64,000 nt of DNA from Hydractinia symbiolongicarpus (lineage: Eukaryota; Cnidaria; Hydrozoa; Anthoathecata; Hydractiniidae). The stretch is from contig NC_079889.1 of NCBI RefSeq assembly GCF_029227915.1, forward strand, positions 2,666,001-2,730,000. Direction: 5' to 3'. Every line of letters starts with the position of its first letter. Position 1 is the stretch's first letter. This document shows positions 1 to 12,700 of this stretch, piece after piece. The translations under genes and the position numbers were made by a program. A model generated the notes under the pieces. That model ran no database searches. It was not told the origin of the DNA and saw nothing but the letters and a program-made list of their open reading frames with translations.

Positions 1-67
1 AACTATTTTTCCTTGTTCATTTTGAATGTTGATTCATCTTAATACACAATATTCTGCTTTTTAATAG

Positions 68-3000
68 AGAAGCTGCAAGAAAACACTTGTTGACACTAAC
101 AGCTCCTACATCGTTGAAAATACTTAGTCCTGTTCGACCTATCATTCCTGTTGGCAAACCAGTTGTAACAAAACTGTCAGCCCAGCCTAGATTGCCAACA
201 ACAGTAGCAACAGCAGGAGGAACAGTGAGCGTTAGTCAGATGACTCAAATGCTGAATCAGCAACATTTTATGCCATTAGAGGTATGAAAAACAACCTTAA
301 AAACAAGTACCTTGAAAGAATGTTACTTTTTATTTTTATTATATTGTTATTGCTACAAACGAACACATGTTTGACCATGAGGCAAACAGTTCAAAAAAAT
401 TATATTGATTGCATTTTTTTTAAAATTTGAAGCTTCAGCATTTAGTTAGTTCAAATATGAGAAAATACCCTCTGTAAAAAAACTATAATTATACATCGGG
501 TTTCTTTAGCGAAAAGATGATTTGGAATTGGTTGGTTTAAAAAATCTCCCAATTGCAAAACAGGTGAAAATGCCATTGGGTCTGGCAAACAAGATGTTTG
601 GTGACATTGCAATGATAGTGGTGTTTGTCAACACGTTTAAGAAGTTTCTTTCACCTGAAGATCAACAAAATATGACAGCAGGTAGTATGGTTGAATTATT
701 TTTACTCCTCTAAATACTACTCAAGCTTTAAAACTTAAAAGCCATGAAATCCTGGGGAGCTGCATCCTCACACTATATGCAACCCACCTTTCTAATTCAA
801 TAACATCTGCAGAAATTGGAATTGCCTACTTCACTTTAGTGAACTTGCGTTTCGTGTCAGCAATTTATATTTTGCTTTGCAATATATGCTCCCACCAATC
901 AATACCAACTAAGAGAGAAAATATGAGCAACACTTACTGCAAGTTATATTCATTTTAAAGAAAATTTGCATCGTTAAAAATAGGGAATTTTTGTGAGCAT
1001 GTATGCATTTACCTTGGCAATTACTGAACCATGGTGAATTAGAAAGGTTGTTACTCTAAACAGCTCTGTAGGAATGCAACTTTTTGCACACATTAAACTT
1101 GCTTTTCGCTCCTGTAGTAAATGATCCCAAAAATATAACATAGAAAAAAAGAAATGTTTTTTTTTCCAAAAGGCATTTATATATAAACCCTTTTAGTTTT
1201 GCATGTCCTTAACTTCCTTGTGAACTGGACCATAGTGCTTCTCATTAGTGCTTTTTGATTGCTGTTGACTTTAAGAGCCATCATTACCCAAAATTGATAA
1301 ATGAATCAGAATACTGATTTTTTTCCACTAACTTCCTTGTGATTTTGCTTCATTCTTCAGATAACCATTTTGTAAAATTGTTTTTTAACGATCATCCAGT
1401 TACTGATATATCTTGTGCATATTTAGTGTATGATCGCATTTGGTTACCAATTTTGATTTCCTTACTTCACTAACATTTTGGAGACAGTGAAAGATATTTA
1501 AACTCCAAAACTGTTAGTCTTACCTTTTTTTCTGTGATATTCTTGGCCTTTTGTTTGTTAAAATATATCATGCTACAGATGTTAAATATTTTTTTATTAC
1601 CTGTTCCTGTTTAGAAGTTTATGTGGAGGGATTTTCTTTGACAGCGCTGCACATTATATTGTTTCTTTTTTTTCGATCTATATTCACAAACAAAATTTTT
1701 TTTAGTTGTTCACATAAATGTGATTTTAGGAATTATATTCAAAGAAAAACAATTCTCTTTTTCGTTCTTTCATCTTGAGATTTTTTTCTTATGTTCCCAA
1801 TTTTAAAATCATTTTATAATATTTTTTCACAGAAAAACTCATGGATGGTTTAAGTACTGATGGTGGTGCAGCTAATGTTATATTAAACATTCTTTTACTT
1901 TTCTTGAAAGTTGTTCTTACAAGTGATGACTATAAGGTGAGATAATTACATGCACATCAATAAGCAAAGCAGGCAAATTGAGTTATACTTTATTACTTCA
2001 TAATTTCCTTGGTCTATATAAAACGTTTACCAAACAATTAATATGCTAATACATGAAGAAAAAAATTGAGATTGTTTAAATTCGAAAATAAAAAATCGAT
2101 TTTTGCTAGGTTTACTAATTTTCTAAGCAATATGTTTTAATGATAAGAGATCCATCAGTGAAAGATAAAGAGTCTTGAAACAAGGTGGCAGAACATTAAG
2201 GCATAAAACCTAACTCTAAGCCATATGATAACGAGAACACAGTCAGCATTCATTGCTATTTGTCTTATTTCTATTAGGTCAAAGGTTTAAAGATTGAACT
2301 TGCTGATCTTCCACTTACAGAGTATTCTGCATCTTATCTAACAGAACAATTTCTAAAGTCTCAAATCGAAAAGAAAAAAAGACAGAAAAAAGCATTGGAA
2401 ATGGCACAAGCTGCAGCATTAGCTGTGGAAAAGGCTGAACTTGGAAATGAACTAAATGAAAGTATTGATGAAGAAAATTTGTTTCTACAAAGTGATGATG
2501 AAGAGTGGGAAAGTCATAAGGTAAAAATAAGAATTACCATGGAATAACCACTAGAGTACTAACGTATAGACTTATCAGCACATTGGATGTCATTCTTTTT
2601 TGAAGTAATTTTATAAATAATTTCTTTTCTAAACAAAAACTTTAGAAAAAGAAGAAAAAAAGTGAACTAACTTGCAACAGTGAAGAGTACCAGGTGGGTA
2701 GTGGTGAAGAAAACCATCTTTTTAAACTTTAATAAATCGTTGTGTGAATAGTCCTTCTTTAACAACATTGTTTTTTTAGTTGAAGACAATAAGTGCACAA
2801 TTAGAATCAAACGAGTTTCATCAAATTAACACTTGTGATCAGTTGACAGTAAGTAATTTTATTTAATTTTTGTTATAATAAAGCGTATGATTTTCAACAA
2901 AGAATTTCATCCGGTTCAATGTATTTCTTCATATTTGTATCTTTAACAGCAATTGATGTTAATTCTTCCCCTAAAAACAAATTCAATCTTTTCAGTTTAT

Positions 3001-3798
3001 TCCAAACAGCCGTTCCTGTCTTATCCAAGATGTAATTTAACCTTTCTTGTGTTCTTTTATAAAGAAGTAGCATTGACATTTTGACAGTCAGCATTTATTT
3101 AAATACGGTCTCACGTGAGAAAAGTAATAAAAACATTTCTTGGACGGCAAAGCATAACAAAATTGTATTGACTTTCATTGTTTAGGTTTTAACTTATATG
3201 TTGCATATCATTTTGGAATCAGAAGATTTTGCATTTCATTATGATGAATTGGAAGATGAAAAATTAAAGCTATAGTATGCCATTGTTTTTTTTTGATCTC
3301 ACAACGAAATCTTTTTAACCAATCCCAACAAACCAAACAATCAGGATCATGGATTGTCATTTTTTGTATTATGTACTCAGCCTATTTCTTTACCAGAATT
3401 TTTTCCTCCTTGAGAAGTTTTTGCTTGTTTATGGCAACATAAGTGATATTTAAAATGTATGAAATGTATGAATTGATGTATGAATAATCAAGTAATTCAC
3501 ATTTTTAATGTATAAATAATCGAGGCAGGCATTTGTTATTCTTCGTTTTAGTCGTGAACTTGAAAGTTGTCGGAAAGAACGTATGAAGTTGAAAAGAGAA
3601 CGAGAAGAAATGCAGGTATTGCATGCTTTTAGAATTTTCCATTTAATTTGCAATTAAGAATTTTTTTTTCACAAATATAGCCTTTATATACTTTACTAGC
3701 GGTTGGCTACGATTGACAACTTTATGAAATCTGCGCAAACTAAAGAAGAAGTTGTTGATACCAAAGATGTGAAGGAGGTAGATTCTCAAAAGCCAACA
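68..3798 (+). other. BAZ1-like gene exons 1-9: DDT domain and charged helical region
   Basis: Exons read from splice sites and frame: 68-281, 510-681, 1833-1936, 2278-2520, 2646-2693, 2780-2848, 3186-3274, 3552-3615, 3700-3798. Exons 2-4 carry the DDT-like helices (FGDIAMIVVFVNTFKKFL, then ILNILLLFLKVVL, then LPLTEYSASYLTEQFL). Exons 4-9 are rich in Lys and Glu, consistent with the coiled-coil/acidic region of the family. The exon-7 donor sits at 3275, inside what otherwise reads as an in-frame TAG, so the stop is removed by splicing. The long intron 2 (682-1832) shows nothing recognisable. Confidence 0.82.
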
Positions 3799-6700
3799 GT
3801 AAGTTGATACCATATTTCAATGTTTATCTTTTGTTTACAGTTATTGAGCATTTATCAAAGATTACTTTTAAAAATGATCAAACTAATCTGAAAATAGGGC
3901 TACTATAGGTGTTTAAAAATGGCCAATATAATATTTATTAAAATTTTAATTTTGAATTTTCAATGACCTGGCCTTAAAACTAAACTGCACATTTATTTTT
4001 CTGTACAGTCCTGTAGTTATATTTTTTTTCCCTATATCTTGTTTAGAAAGGCTTTAAAAGCGTTTTAATTTTTTTTTTGAAATATAGAGCAAGACATGTC
4101 CCCTAGTGTTACGTAAATTGTTTTTTCTGCCATAGGAAATATCAGCTTTCAGTGGAATGACTCAAAGACAAATTGATGCCATTAAAGCAGAAGGTGAAAA
4201 GGAAGCTCAAAAGAAAAAAGAATTAGAAATGTATGTAGCTAAATCGTTAGTAACTCATTCCTTTCTGAATTATAAAATGTGTAATACAACTTAGTGGGTC
4301 TGTTATAACCTTGACTACTAAATCCTTAGGGAAAAGATGGAAGCAGTTCAGAGAGAAGAGAATAAAATTTCTATGGAATTAAAGGTAATTTTTGCACAGA
4401 AGTTGGTTCTACAGGAGAGACATGATGTCTCCTGTCATGCCTTGTGATGTGACTTTTATCATGCCTCGTGCTGTGACTGGAAAAAACTGCTACTTTAATA
4501 AAGTATTAAAATAATTTCCATAAAGAATATATATTCTCAGGAAATGGAATATAATTGCAACTCTTCTGATTATATTTTCATATTTGTCAAAAGTATTCTT
4601 CAAAGTTCAATGAACATGTATTCTTTGGACATCTTAAATAAATTTTACCACGGTCACCTATATAGCCCTAATAGTAGCATTGCCTATAGAAACTAAAAAA
4701 ATAATCCAAAATTCTTAAGTAAGTAATTGTGAAATTAGTTAATAATTTTTTTTATAGAAAATGATTGCAATATGCCGTAGTGCTCTCCGTTTACAACCAC
4801 TTGGTATGGATAGATACTGTCGAACATACTGGATGTTCTCAAAAGAAATTCCTGGCATTTTTGTTTGCTCAGGTGGTGTTGCTACTTGTTCACTCAATCT
4901 TGCACCTCCACCAGTGACTAAAGTGGAACGGTAAGAAATGTGATTGTTATTGAATTATCTGGTATTTATTGTCTTATGGAAAGAAATTTGCTTACAAAGT
5001 AATAGAATAATAAAGAAAATTAAACATTTTCTTTTTTAAAAAAGAATTGAAGCTCATACAACTGCTGTTATTCAGTCACCTGTTGAAGGTACTGAAGCTG
5101 AATTTCCATTCAGAAGCAAAACAGATCAGAAAAAGTAATTTCCATTCAAATCTGTTCCATTTTGTTTTTAAGTGAAAACTCACCTTAACTCAGGATCCTA
5201 TTAATTAAATTACTGTTTCTACTTTCTTTTATCTCTTTGTTATTAAAGATAATATGCATTATCAGAATTTTTTTTTTGAATTTTGTTTTGTTTGTAATCA
5301 TGTCTCGTTGCTTACTTTGTGTCTTGTACATTATTCCTCATCCTGATTTTTTTAGGTGGGCACAGTATACTACTAAAGAAGAGATTGATTCTCTGATATC
5401 GTCACTAACTTCACGTGGTGTTCGAGAGTTTCACTTACGCAATGCATTAAAGACGAATTATAATAATGTTATCAGTGCTCTTAATAAAACTCCAGTGTAT
5501 GAACTTTGTTATTTTTTGCCTTTACTTTCCAACTAACAAGTGTCAAACTTGAAGAGTTTCATTGTCGTAACATTTGCCTAGTGAACAACTTGAATATATT
5601 AATTCTGTTAGTGACAATTTTATTTAAAATTTAGAATTGAAGGAGAAAGTGAGACTGCAGAAAAATATTCAGCAACAACTGCATCAGTCAATGCATTAAA
5701 AGAGGTGAGTCAACTGTATCGAGATAAAAAAAGATTGAATATCGAATCTCGCTCACTGCCAGGCAGTATGTTAGTCATGAACAAAGTATAGTTCTTCAAT
5801 ATGATTTCAAAGTATAGTTCTTCTTCAATATGATTTCAAAGTAGAGTTCTTCTTCAATATGATTTCAAAGTAGAGTTCTTCTTTAATATGACTTCAAAGC
5901 ATAGTTTTTCTTCAATATGATTTCAAAGTAGAGTTCTTCTTCAATATGATTTCAAAGTATAGTTCTTCTTCAATATGATTTCAAAGTAGAGTTCTTCTTC
6001 AATATGATTTCAAAGTATAGTTCTTCTTCAATATGATTTCAAAATATAGTTCTTCTTCAATATGATTTCAAAGTAGAGTTCTTCTTCAATATGATTTCAA
6101 AGTAGAGTTCTTCTTTAATATGACTTCAAAGCATAGTTTTTCTTCAATATGATTTCAAAGTAGAGTTCTTCTTCAATATGATTTCAAAGTATAGTTCTTC
6201 TTCAATATGATTTCAAAGTAGAGTTCTTCTTCAATATGATTTCAAAATATAGTTCTTCTTCAATATGATTTCAAAGTATAGTTTTTCTTCAATATGATTT
6301 CAAAGTATAGTTTTTCTTCAATATGATTTGAAAGTATAGTTCTTCTTCAATATGATTTCAAAGTATAGTTCTTCTTCAATATGATTTCAAAGTATAGTTC
6401 TTCTTCAATATGATTTCAAAGTATAGTTCTTCTTCAATATGATTTCAAAGTGTAGTTCTTCTTCAATATGATTTCAAAGTATAGTTCTTCTTCAATATGA
6501 TTTCAAAGTAGAGTTCTTCTTCAATATGATTTCAAAATATAGTTCTTCTTCAATATGATTTCAAAGTATAGTTCTTCTTCAATATGATTCCAAGTATAGT
6601 TTTTCTTCAATATGATTTCAAAGTATAGTTCTTCTTCAATATGATTTCAAAGTAGAGTTCTTCTTCAATATGATTTCAAAATATAGTTCTTCTTCAATAT

Positions 6701-9700
6701 GATTTCAAAGTATAGTTCTTCTTCAATATGATTCCAAGTATAGTTTTTCTTCAATATGATTTCAAAGTATAGTTCTTCTTCAATATGATTTCAAAGTAGA
6801 GTTCTTCTTCAATATGACTTCAAAGCATAGTTTTTCTTCAATATGATTTCAAAGTATGGTTCTTCTTCAATATGATTTCAAAGTATAGTTCTTCTTCAAT
6901 ATGATTTCAAAGTAGAGTTCTTCTTCAATATGATTTCAAAGTATAGTTTTTCTTCAATATGATTTCAAAGTATAGTTTTTCTTCAATATGATTTGAAAGT
7001 ATAGTTCTTCTTCAATATGATTTGAAAGTATAGTTCTTCTTCAATATGATTTCAAAGTATAGTTCTTCTTCAATATGATTTGAAAGTATAGTTCTTCTTC
7101 AATATGATTTCAAAGTATAGTTCTTCAATATGATTTCAAAGTAATAGTTCTTTTTCAATATGATTTCAAAGTATAGTTCTTCTTCAATATGATTTCAAAG
7201 TATAGTTCTTCTTCAATATGATTTCAAAGTATAGTTTTTCTTCAATATGATTTCAATGTATAGTTTTTCTTCAATATGATTTCAAAGTATAGTTCTTCTT
7301 CAATATGATTTCAAAGTATAGTTCTTCTTCAATATGATTTCAAAGTATAGTTCTTCTTCAATATGATTTCAAAGTATAGTTCTTCTTCAATATGATTTCA
7401 AAGTAGAGTTCTTCAATATGATTTCAAAGTATAGTTTTTCTTCAATATGATTTGAAAGTATAGTTCTTCTTCAATATGATTTCAAAGTATAGTTCTTCAA
7501 TATGATTTCAAAGTAATAGTTCTTTTTCAATATGATTTCAAAGTATAGTTCTTCTTCAATATGATTTCAAAGTATAGTTCTTCTTCAATATGATTTCAAA
7601 GTATAGTTTTTCTTCAATATGATTTCAATGTATAGTTTTTCTTCAATATGATTTCAAAGTATAGTTCTTCTTCAATATGATTTCAAAGTATAGTTCTTCT
7701 TCAATATGATTTCAAAGTATAGTTCTTCTTCAATATGATTTCAAAGTATAGTTCTTCTTCAATATGATTTCAAAGTAGAGTTCTTCAATATGATTTCAAA
7801 GTATAGTTTTTCTTCAATATGATTTCAAAGTATAGTTTTTCTTCAATATGATTTCAAAGTATAGTTCTTCTTCAATATGATTTCAAAGTAGAGTTCTTCT
7901 TCAATATGATTTGAAAGTATAGTTCTTCTTCAATATGATTTCAAAGTATAGTTCTTCAATATGATTTCAAAGTAATAGTTCTTTTTCAATATGATTTCAA
8001 AGTATAGTTCTTCTTCAATATGATTTCAAAGTATAGTTCTTCTTCAATATGATTTCAAAGTATAGTTTTTCTTCAATATGATTTCAAAGTATAGTTTTTT
8101 CTTCAATATGATTTCAAAATATAGTTCTTCTTCAATATGATTTCAAAGTATAGTTCTTCTTCAATATGATTTCAAAGTATAGTTTTTCTTCGATATAATT
8201 TCAAATTATAGTTTTTCTTCAATATGATTTCAAAGTATAGTTTTTCTTCAATATGATTTTAAATTATAGTTCTTCTTCAATATGATTTCAAAGTATAGTT
8301 TTTCTTCAATATGATTTCAAAGTATAGTTCTTCTCCAATATGATGAACAAAGTATAGTTCTTCTGTAATATGATTTAAGAATCTAGCTGTAGTAAGAAAT
8401 CTAAATTAAAAAATAGGACATTGAGTGGTAAATAAATTGAATACATATTAAAAATAAATGACAAGAGATCTTCATTAGTTTTATCTTTTCTAGGACCTTA
8501 TTGAATCTGCAAACAGAATAGTTCATGGTTCATTAGGTGACTTAAGAGTTGACTTGGAAGAATGGACATCAAATGTAAAAACTATAAATGATATAAGTAA
8601 ACTGGTAAGAAAAACTTGGTGTGTAACTCTTTGTTTTGAATGTAAATCATGTGGCTAATCTTCAGCTGTTGCGGTTTTTCTTTAGAAAGAGTACATGCTC
8701 CAAATTCAGAAGTCAATCCTTCCAAAGTATTACACAAGTCCGTTTGACGCTGGCAGTAATGACATATCAACTGAATGGTGTAAGACTGTGGATAAGGCGA
8801 AGACGTTATCGTTTTTACATACGCTGTTTGGAATATTAGAGAACAGCGTACAGTGGGATATGTCAGCAGAAAATATGGTAGATCTTTAAAATTATTATTG
8901 TCGAAGTCCCACAAATGCAAAATTACGTAGACTTTACTTTTGCGTGTTAGAAAGTTATTTATTTTAAACTCATTTTTTATTAAAACCATTTTCAGTGGTT
9001 GAAACTCCTCAATAAACAAATAAAAATCTAGCTTCATAACTTCAGAACCCTAAAAAGTTGACATTGAATAAGTAACAGTGATGCTCGTTGTAGTTGGTAT
9101 TAACCAGCTAAATTAAATTAATACAAATCGATTTGTTTATAAAAACATAGGTTTCTAAATAACTAAAAAATATTACCCCACTACTGTGGTAAAAACTGTA
9201 GCAAAAAAATGCTCATTTTAAGTTCTGCTGGAGTACAACTAGGCTGGAAGAAAGAACTTTGTGCACTCTAGGTTACGTGCAATATATATATTTTCATTTT
9301 CAGCGTTGCAATGCTTGCCGTAAAAAGACAATGAAGAATGGCCATTTAGTACGTTGCGATGAATGTGAAAATGGCTATCATTCGCTCTGTTTAAAGCCTC
9401 CATTGTTAACTATACCTCAAGGTGTTTGGACATGTCCTAAGTGCTTGGTAAGTTGATTGCTGTTATTGCTGTTGTTTTTGTCTGCCTGTCTAAGGGAGGA
9501 TGAAAAAAACTTCCTGAAATACCTTTCGTAGCTCTTTTACCTGAAAATATTTTCATTGTATGTGTGTGATATTTTACTTAAAATATGTACTTATAGCTAA
9601 AAAAATACAATTTGCAGGCTATGGTGACGGTTTGCGTTATCGTCTAAAATCATATGCTTTGTTAAATTTAAACTTTACAGATTATTATATGGTAACGAAT

Positions 9701-12700
9701 TTTGAATTTCATTCTCTATGTCCTTTGTATAATTCAAAAACGACACTGAGTATAACAAAGCATGCGACATAGACAGCATGAAATATGTTGGCATGGCATA
9801 AGAGTTACGGGTTACGTCCCGAAAATGCTAGCATGAACTTCGTGCGCCCTAATTATTTTTATTTTGGGGTAAAAAAATCCAAACTGAGTTTATAATGATA
9901 CTAATACTATTAGTACTGTTTTAACATTCTGTTGTTTCTAAATATTATATATAATATATATGCTAATACTTTCTGCAAAGTAATTTTTTTTACTTTTTGG
10001 TGAAGCAGTTGATTCAGTGTCTTAAAAGAAAGTCGGCTCAATATCAATCCCGTTGCATTTTTTTTCAGGCATTAGCAGCAAAAAAAGCCCAAGAGATCGA
10101 GCAACAGTTTTTGGACGCGTTGAATTCTGATCATGAAGATCTTTGTCATGTATGTGAAACTGATGGACACATGATCCTATGTGACACTTGCCCACTAAGC
10201 TATCATTTTGAATGTCACAATCCACCTTTAAGGAGAGTGCCAAGGTAGTACTTTTAGCTCAGTTTATTATGTTAGTTTTGCAGGAAAATGTGACGAATTT
10301 CTCAATAATATGTCATGAAGTAACTTAGCCCTATTCAAGTTGGGGTATGAGTGACCTGGTCAACGCTTGGAGGGGCGCAAAAATACCCTACCCCTATATT
10401 TTCTGATCTAGTGGCTTATTTTGAAAAATATTTGGCATAAATCTTAACTGACATAAAATAATTAAAATGGCAGCAAAATTTTCAGTTTGGTCACGTGCAA
10501 AAATTTAAAAATTGCTGGTTTTTAATTTTTTTGATTATATAATATGCAAATATGTTCTAAAAGATTAAATCGCATAATTTTTTTTCTTCTAACCTAGCTA
10601 GAATATTGGGTTTTTAGTCTTGTTTTAAGTACAGGTCGAACTATTATTTTATTGGGGCGCTAAAATGACTATATTTATTATTATCTTATTATCTTATGTT
10701 GACTATGGAAATTTCAAAACAGATTCTATATAATAATACATTCGTGTTTAAATGTTATTTAGGCCAACACTTATGTAATAGGGTGTCTTTTGTGTTAAAA
10801 ATGTTAATTAAGCTAAAAATGGGGTGCCAAAACTATAAAAAGTGATTTACCGCAACATATGGGCGTAAATTATGCCCATATGGTGCACAACAAGATATGA
10901 GGGCATAATAAAGGCGTAAGCACCACAATAAATTATAAATCTAATATATTGATCATATATCGTAAAATGCGCTTAATATTTTAAATAATAATATTTCATG
11001 TTTAATTTTTGCATAAGGGACCTTAAATATGGGCGTAGCTGGCCACCTGTTTGGGGCGCAATTTTAATTTTTTCTTGAATCAACTTCGTATAGATAGAAA
11101 CTCAGCTACAAAAAATAAGCCAGACAATCAAAAGTTACATGTAAAAAACAGCAGGGTAGGGCATCCCCCCAACCTGAATAGGGTTAATGAAAAAAGATTG
11201 CAGAGCGTGTTTTTGCAATTGAAATTTCTCAGGTGAAACATGTAGAACTAACATTTTTGGTTGCGAAACTACAAAGCTCATTTTCTCAATTGAAATCCCT
11301 CTGGAAAACATGACACCCTTTTTATAAAAGAGCAAGTAGGCGTATTTTTTATTATTTTCTAATGAAATGAAAAAGCTAGAACGAAAAGTATGTATAACAA
11401 CCTCCCATCAAAATCGAATATCAAGAAAAATGCATTCTATAAACATCGTTTCAGCTTTCAGGAGTTTCCTTAAAAAAATGATAAAACTTGATTTTACGAA
11501 AATTATTTACCAACCGTTCGTTCGCCCCAAGCATGCAATGTACTACATACCATTCTGTTGTGCTGTCTTCAAGTGATTTTATTTTGTTGTTTTAGAGGAG
11601 CTTGGAGTTGTTATGAATGTAGAAATTTACCTTCGAGAAAAAGACGTCGCAAAAACGGTAACATACTATTTTCTCTGGCTTTCTAATTAGCTTTTTGACT
11701 AACTTTCAAGCAAGAAATGTGATTAGAGTTTTCAATCACAATCCTGTATTTGGCTGTACCTGGTTTCTTTTGCTCTTAGATTCCACAGAATGTAGCGAAA
11801 ACGACGAAAGTGCGGACGACAATAGTTGCGACAATGACAAAGCGTTTACGAAAACGTCCAAAAGAAAATTTAAGAAAAAAGATAACGAAATTTTTAACAA
11901 TAAAAAAACTAAAAAACACAACTCATCCAAAAACGCTGTAAACTCTAAGCATACAAATTCAACCAGTAAAAATTCTAGAAGTAGTATATCTAAAAGAAAA
12001 GGACGGTCTGCTAAATCATCCGGGGAGGAGTGGGACAAGGAGGAGGAGGCTAATGATGAAGAAGAAAGCTGGTCAAACACTTCTCCAATTTTAGGAAACA
12101 AACGACCTAGATATGTAAAAGACTGTACCAATAGAGAACTAAAAAAATCTTCTCAAAATTCACCCACAGACGTCGAGTTAAAATCCAACAAGCAAAAATC
12201 TGCGCCAAATAAGTCGCACACTAATACTCGTAAAGTTGCGTATTCTGCACGTAGCCAGAGACGCGCTGGACGAAGTAGTCGAGGGAATAATTATGAGGTT
12301 TGGTGATTTTTTTTTCTTTTATGTGTGTGTGAAACCTGCTAGACATTTTTATGGTAGAGCGCTTTTCTATTTCACATAACCTGGAGACAAGAACTTATTC
12401 AACAATCCAATTACGGCATTTTCGAATTAACAAATGTTTTATTTAAAAAATTTTCAATTTAGACAACAGGAACTATAGGTTTTAAAATAGTAAAGATCGA
12501 ACGTAATCAGTGTTACTGATGTAAAAAATTTCACGATCCAAGTGGTCTAGATGTGGGTGAGCTATTCTGAGTTGAAGATAAGTGTTGATAGATCTATCGC
12601 GTGATTACTTAAGTTTATAAAACTGTCTACCAATTCGCATGACTTTTAGAAACCAACTTTCTCAGAAAGTGGAAGGAGTTGGAAGGCGTTTATCTTAACC

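Larger units (their letters stand above)
4136..8877 (+). other. BAZ1-like gene exons 10-17: WHIM motifs and middle region
   Basis: Exons: 4136-4230, 4330-4384, 4758-4930, 5045-5134, 5356-5496, 5635-5704, 8494-8604, 8686-8877. Exon 12 carries the WHIM2-type motif (LQPLGMDRYCRTYWMFS then IPGIFV), which in ISWI partners docks on the linker DNA/ISWI module. Exon 14 carries the WHIM3-type motif (W followed by EEIDSLISSLTSRGVREFHL). Exons 16-17 encode the helical region between WHIM and PHD1 seen in BAZ1A. Intron 15 is 2789 bp and almost entirely minisatellite. Confidence 0.85.

Noticed and set aside
5780-8378. CRISPR-like array
   Set aside because: Repeats are contiguous with no unique spacers, in a eukaryotic intron; it is a minisatellite.
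8582-9037. 151-aa minus-strand frame
   Set aside because: Antisense to exon 17 of the BAZ1-like gene, which has clear splice sites and family similarity; the antisense frame has none.
11736-12131. 131-aa minus-strand frame
   Set aside because: Shadow of the Ser/Lys-rich exon 21 on the plus strand; Leu/Ser-rich composition follows from the low-complexity sense strand.
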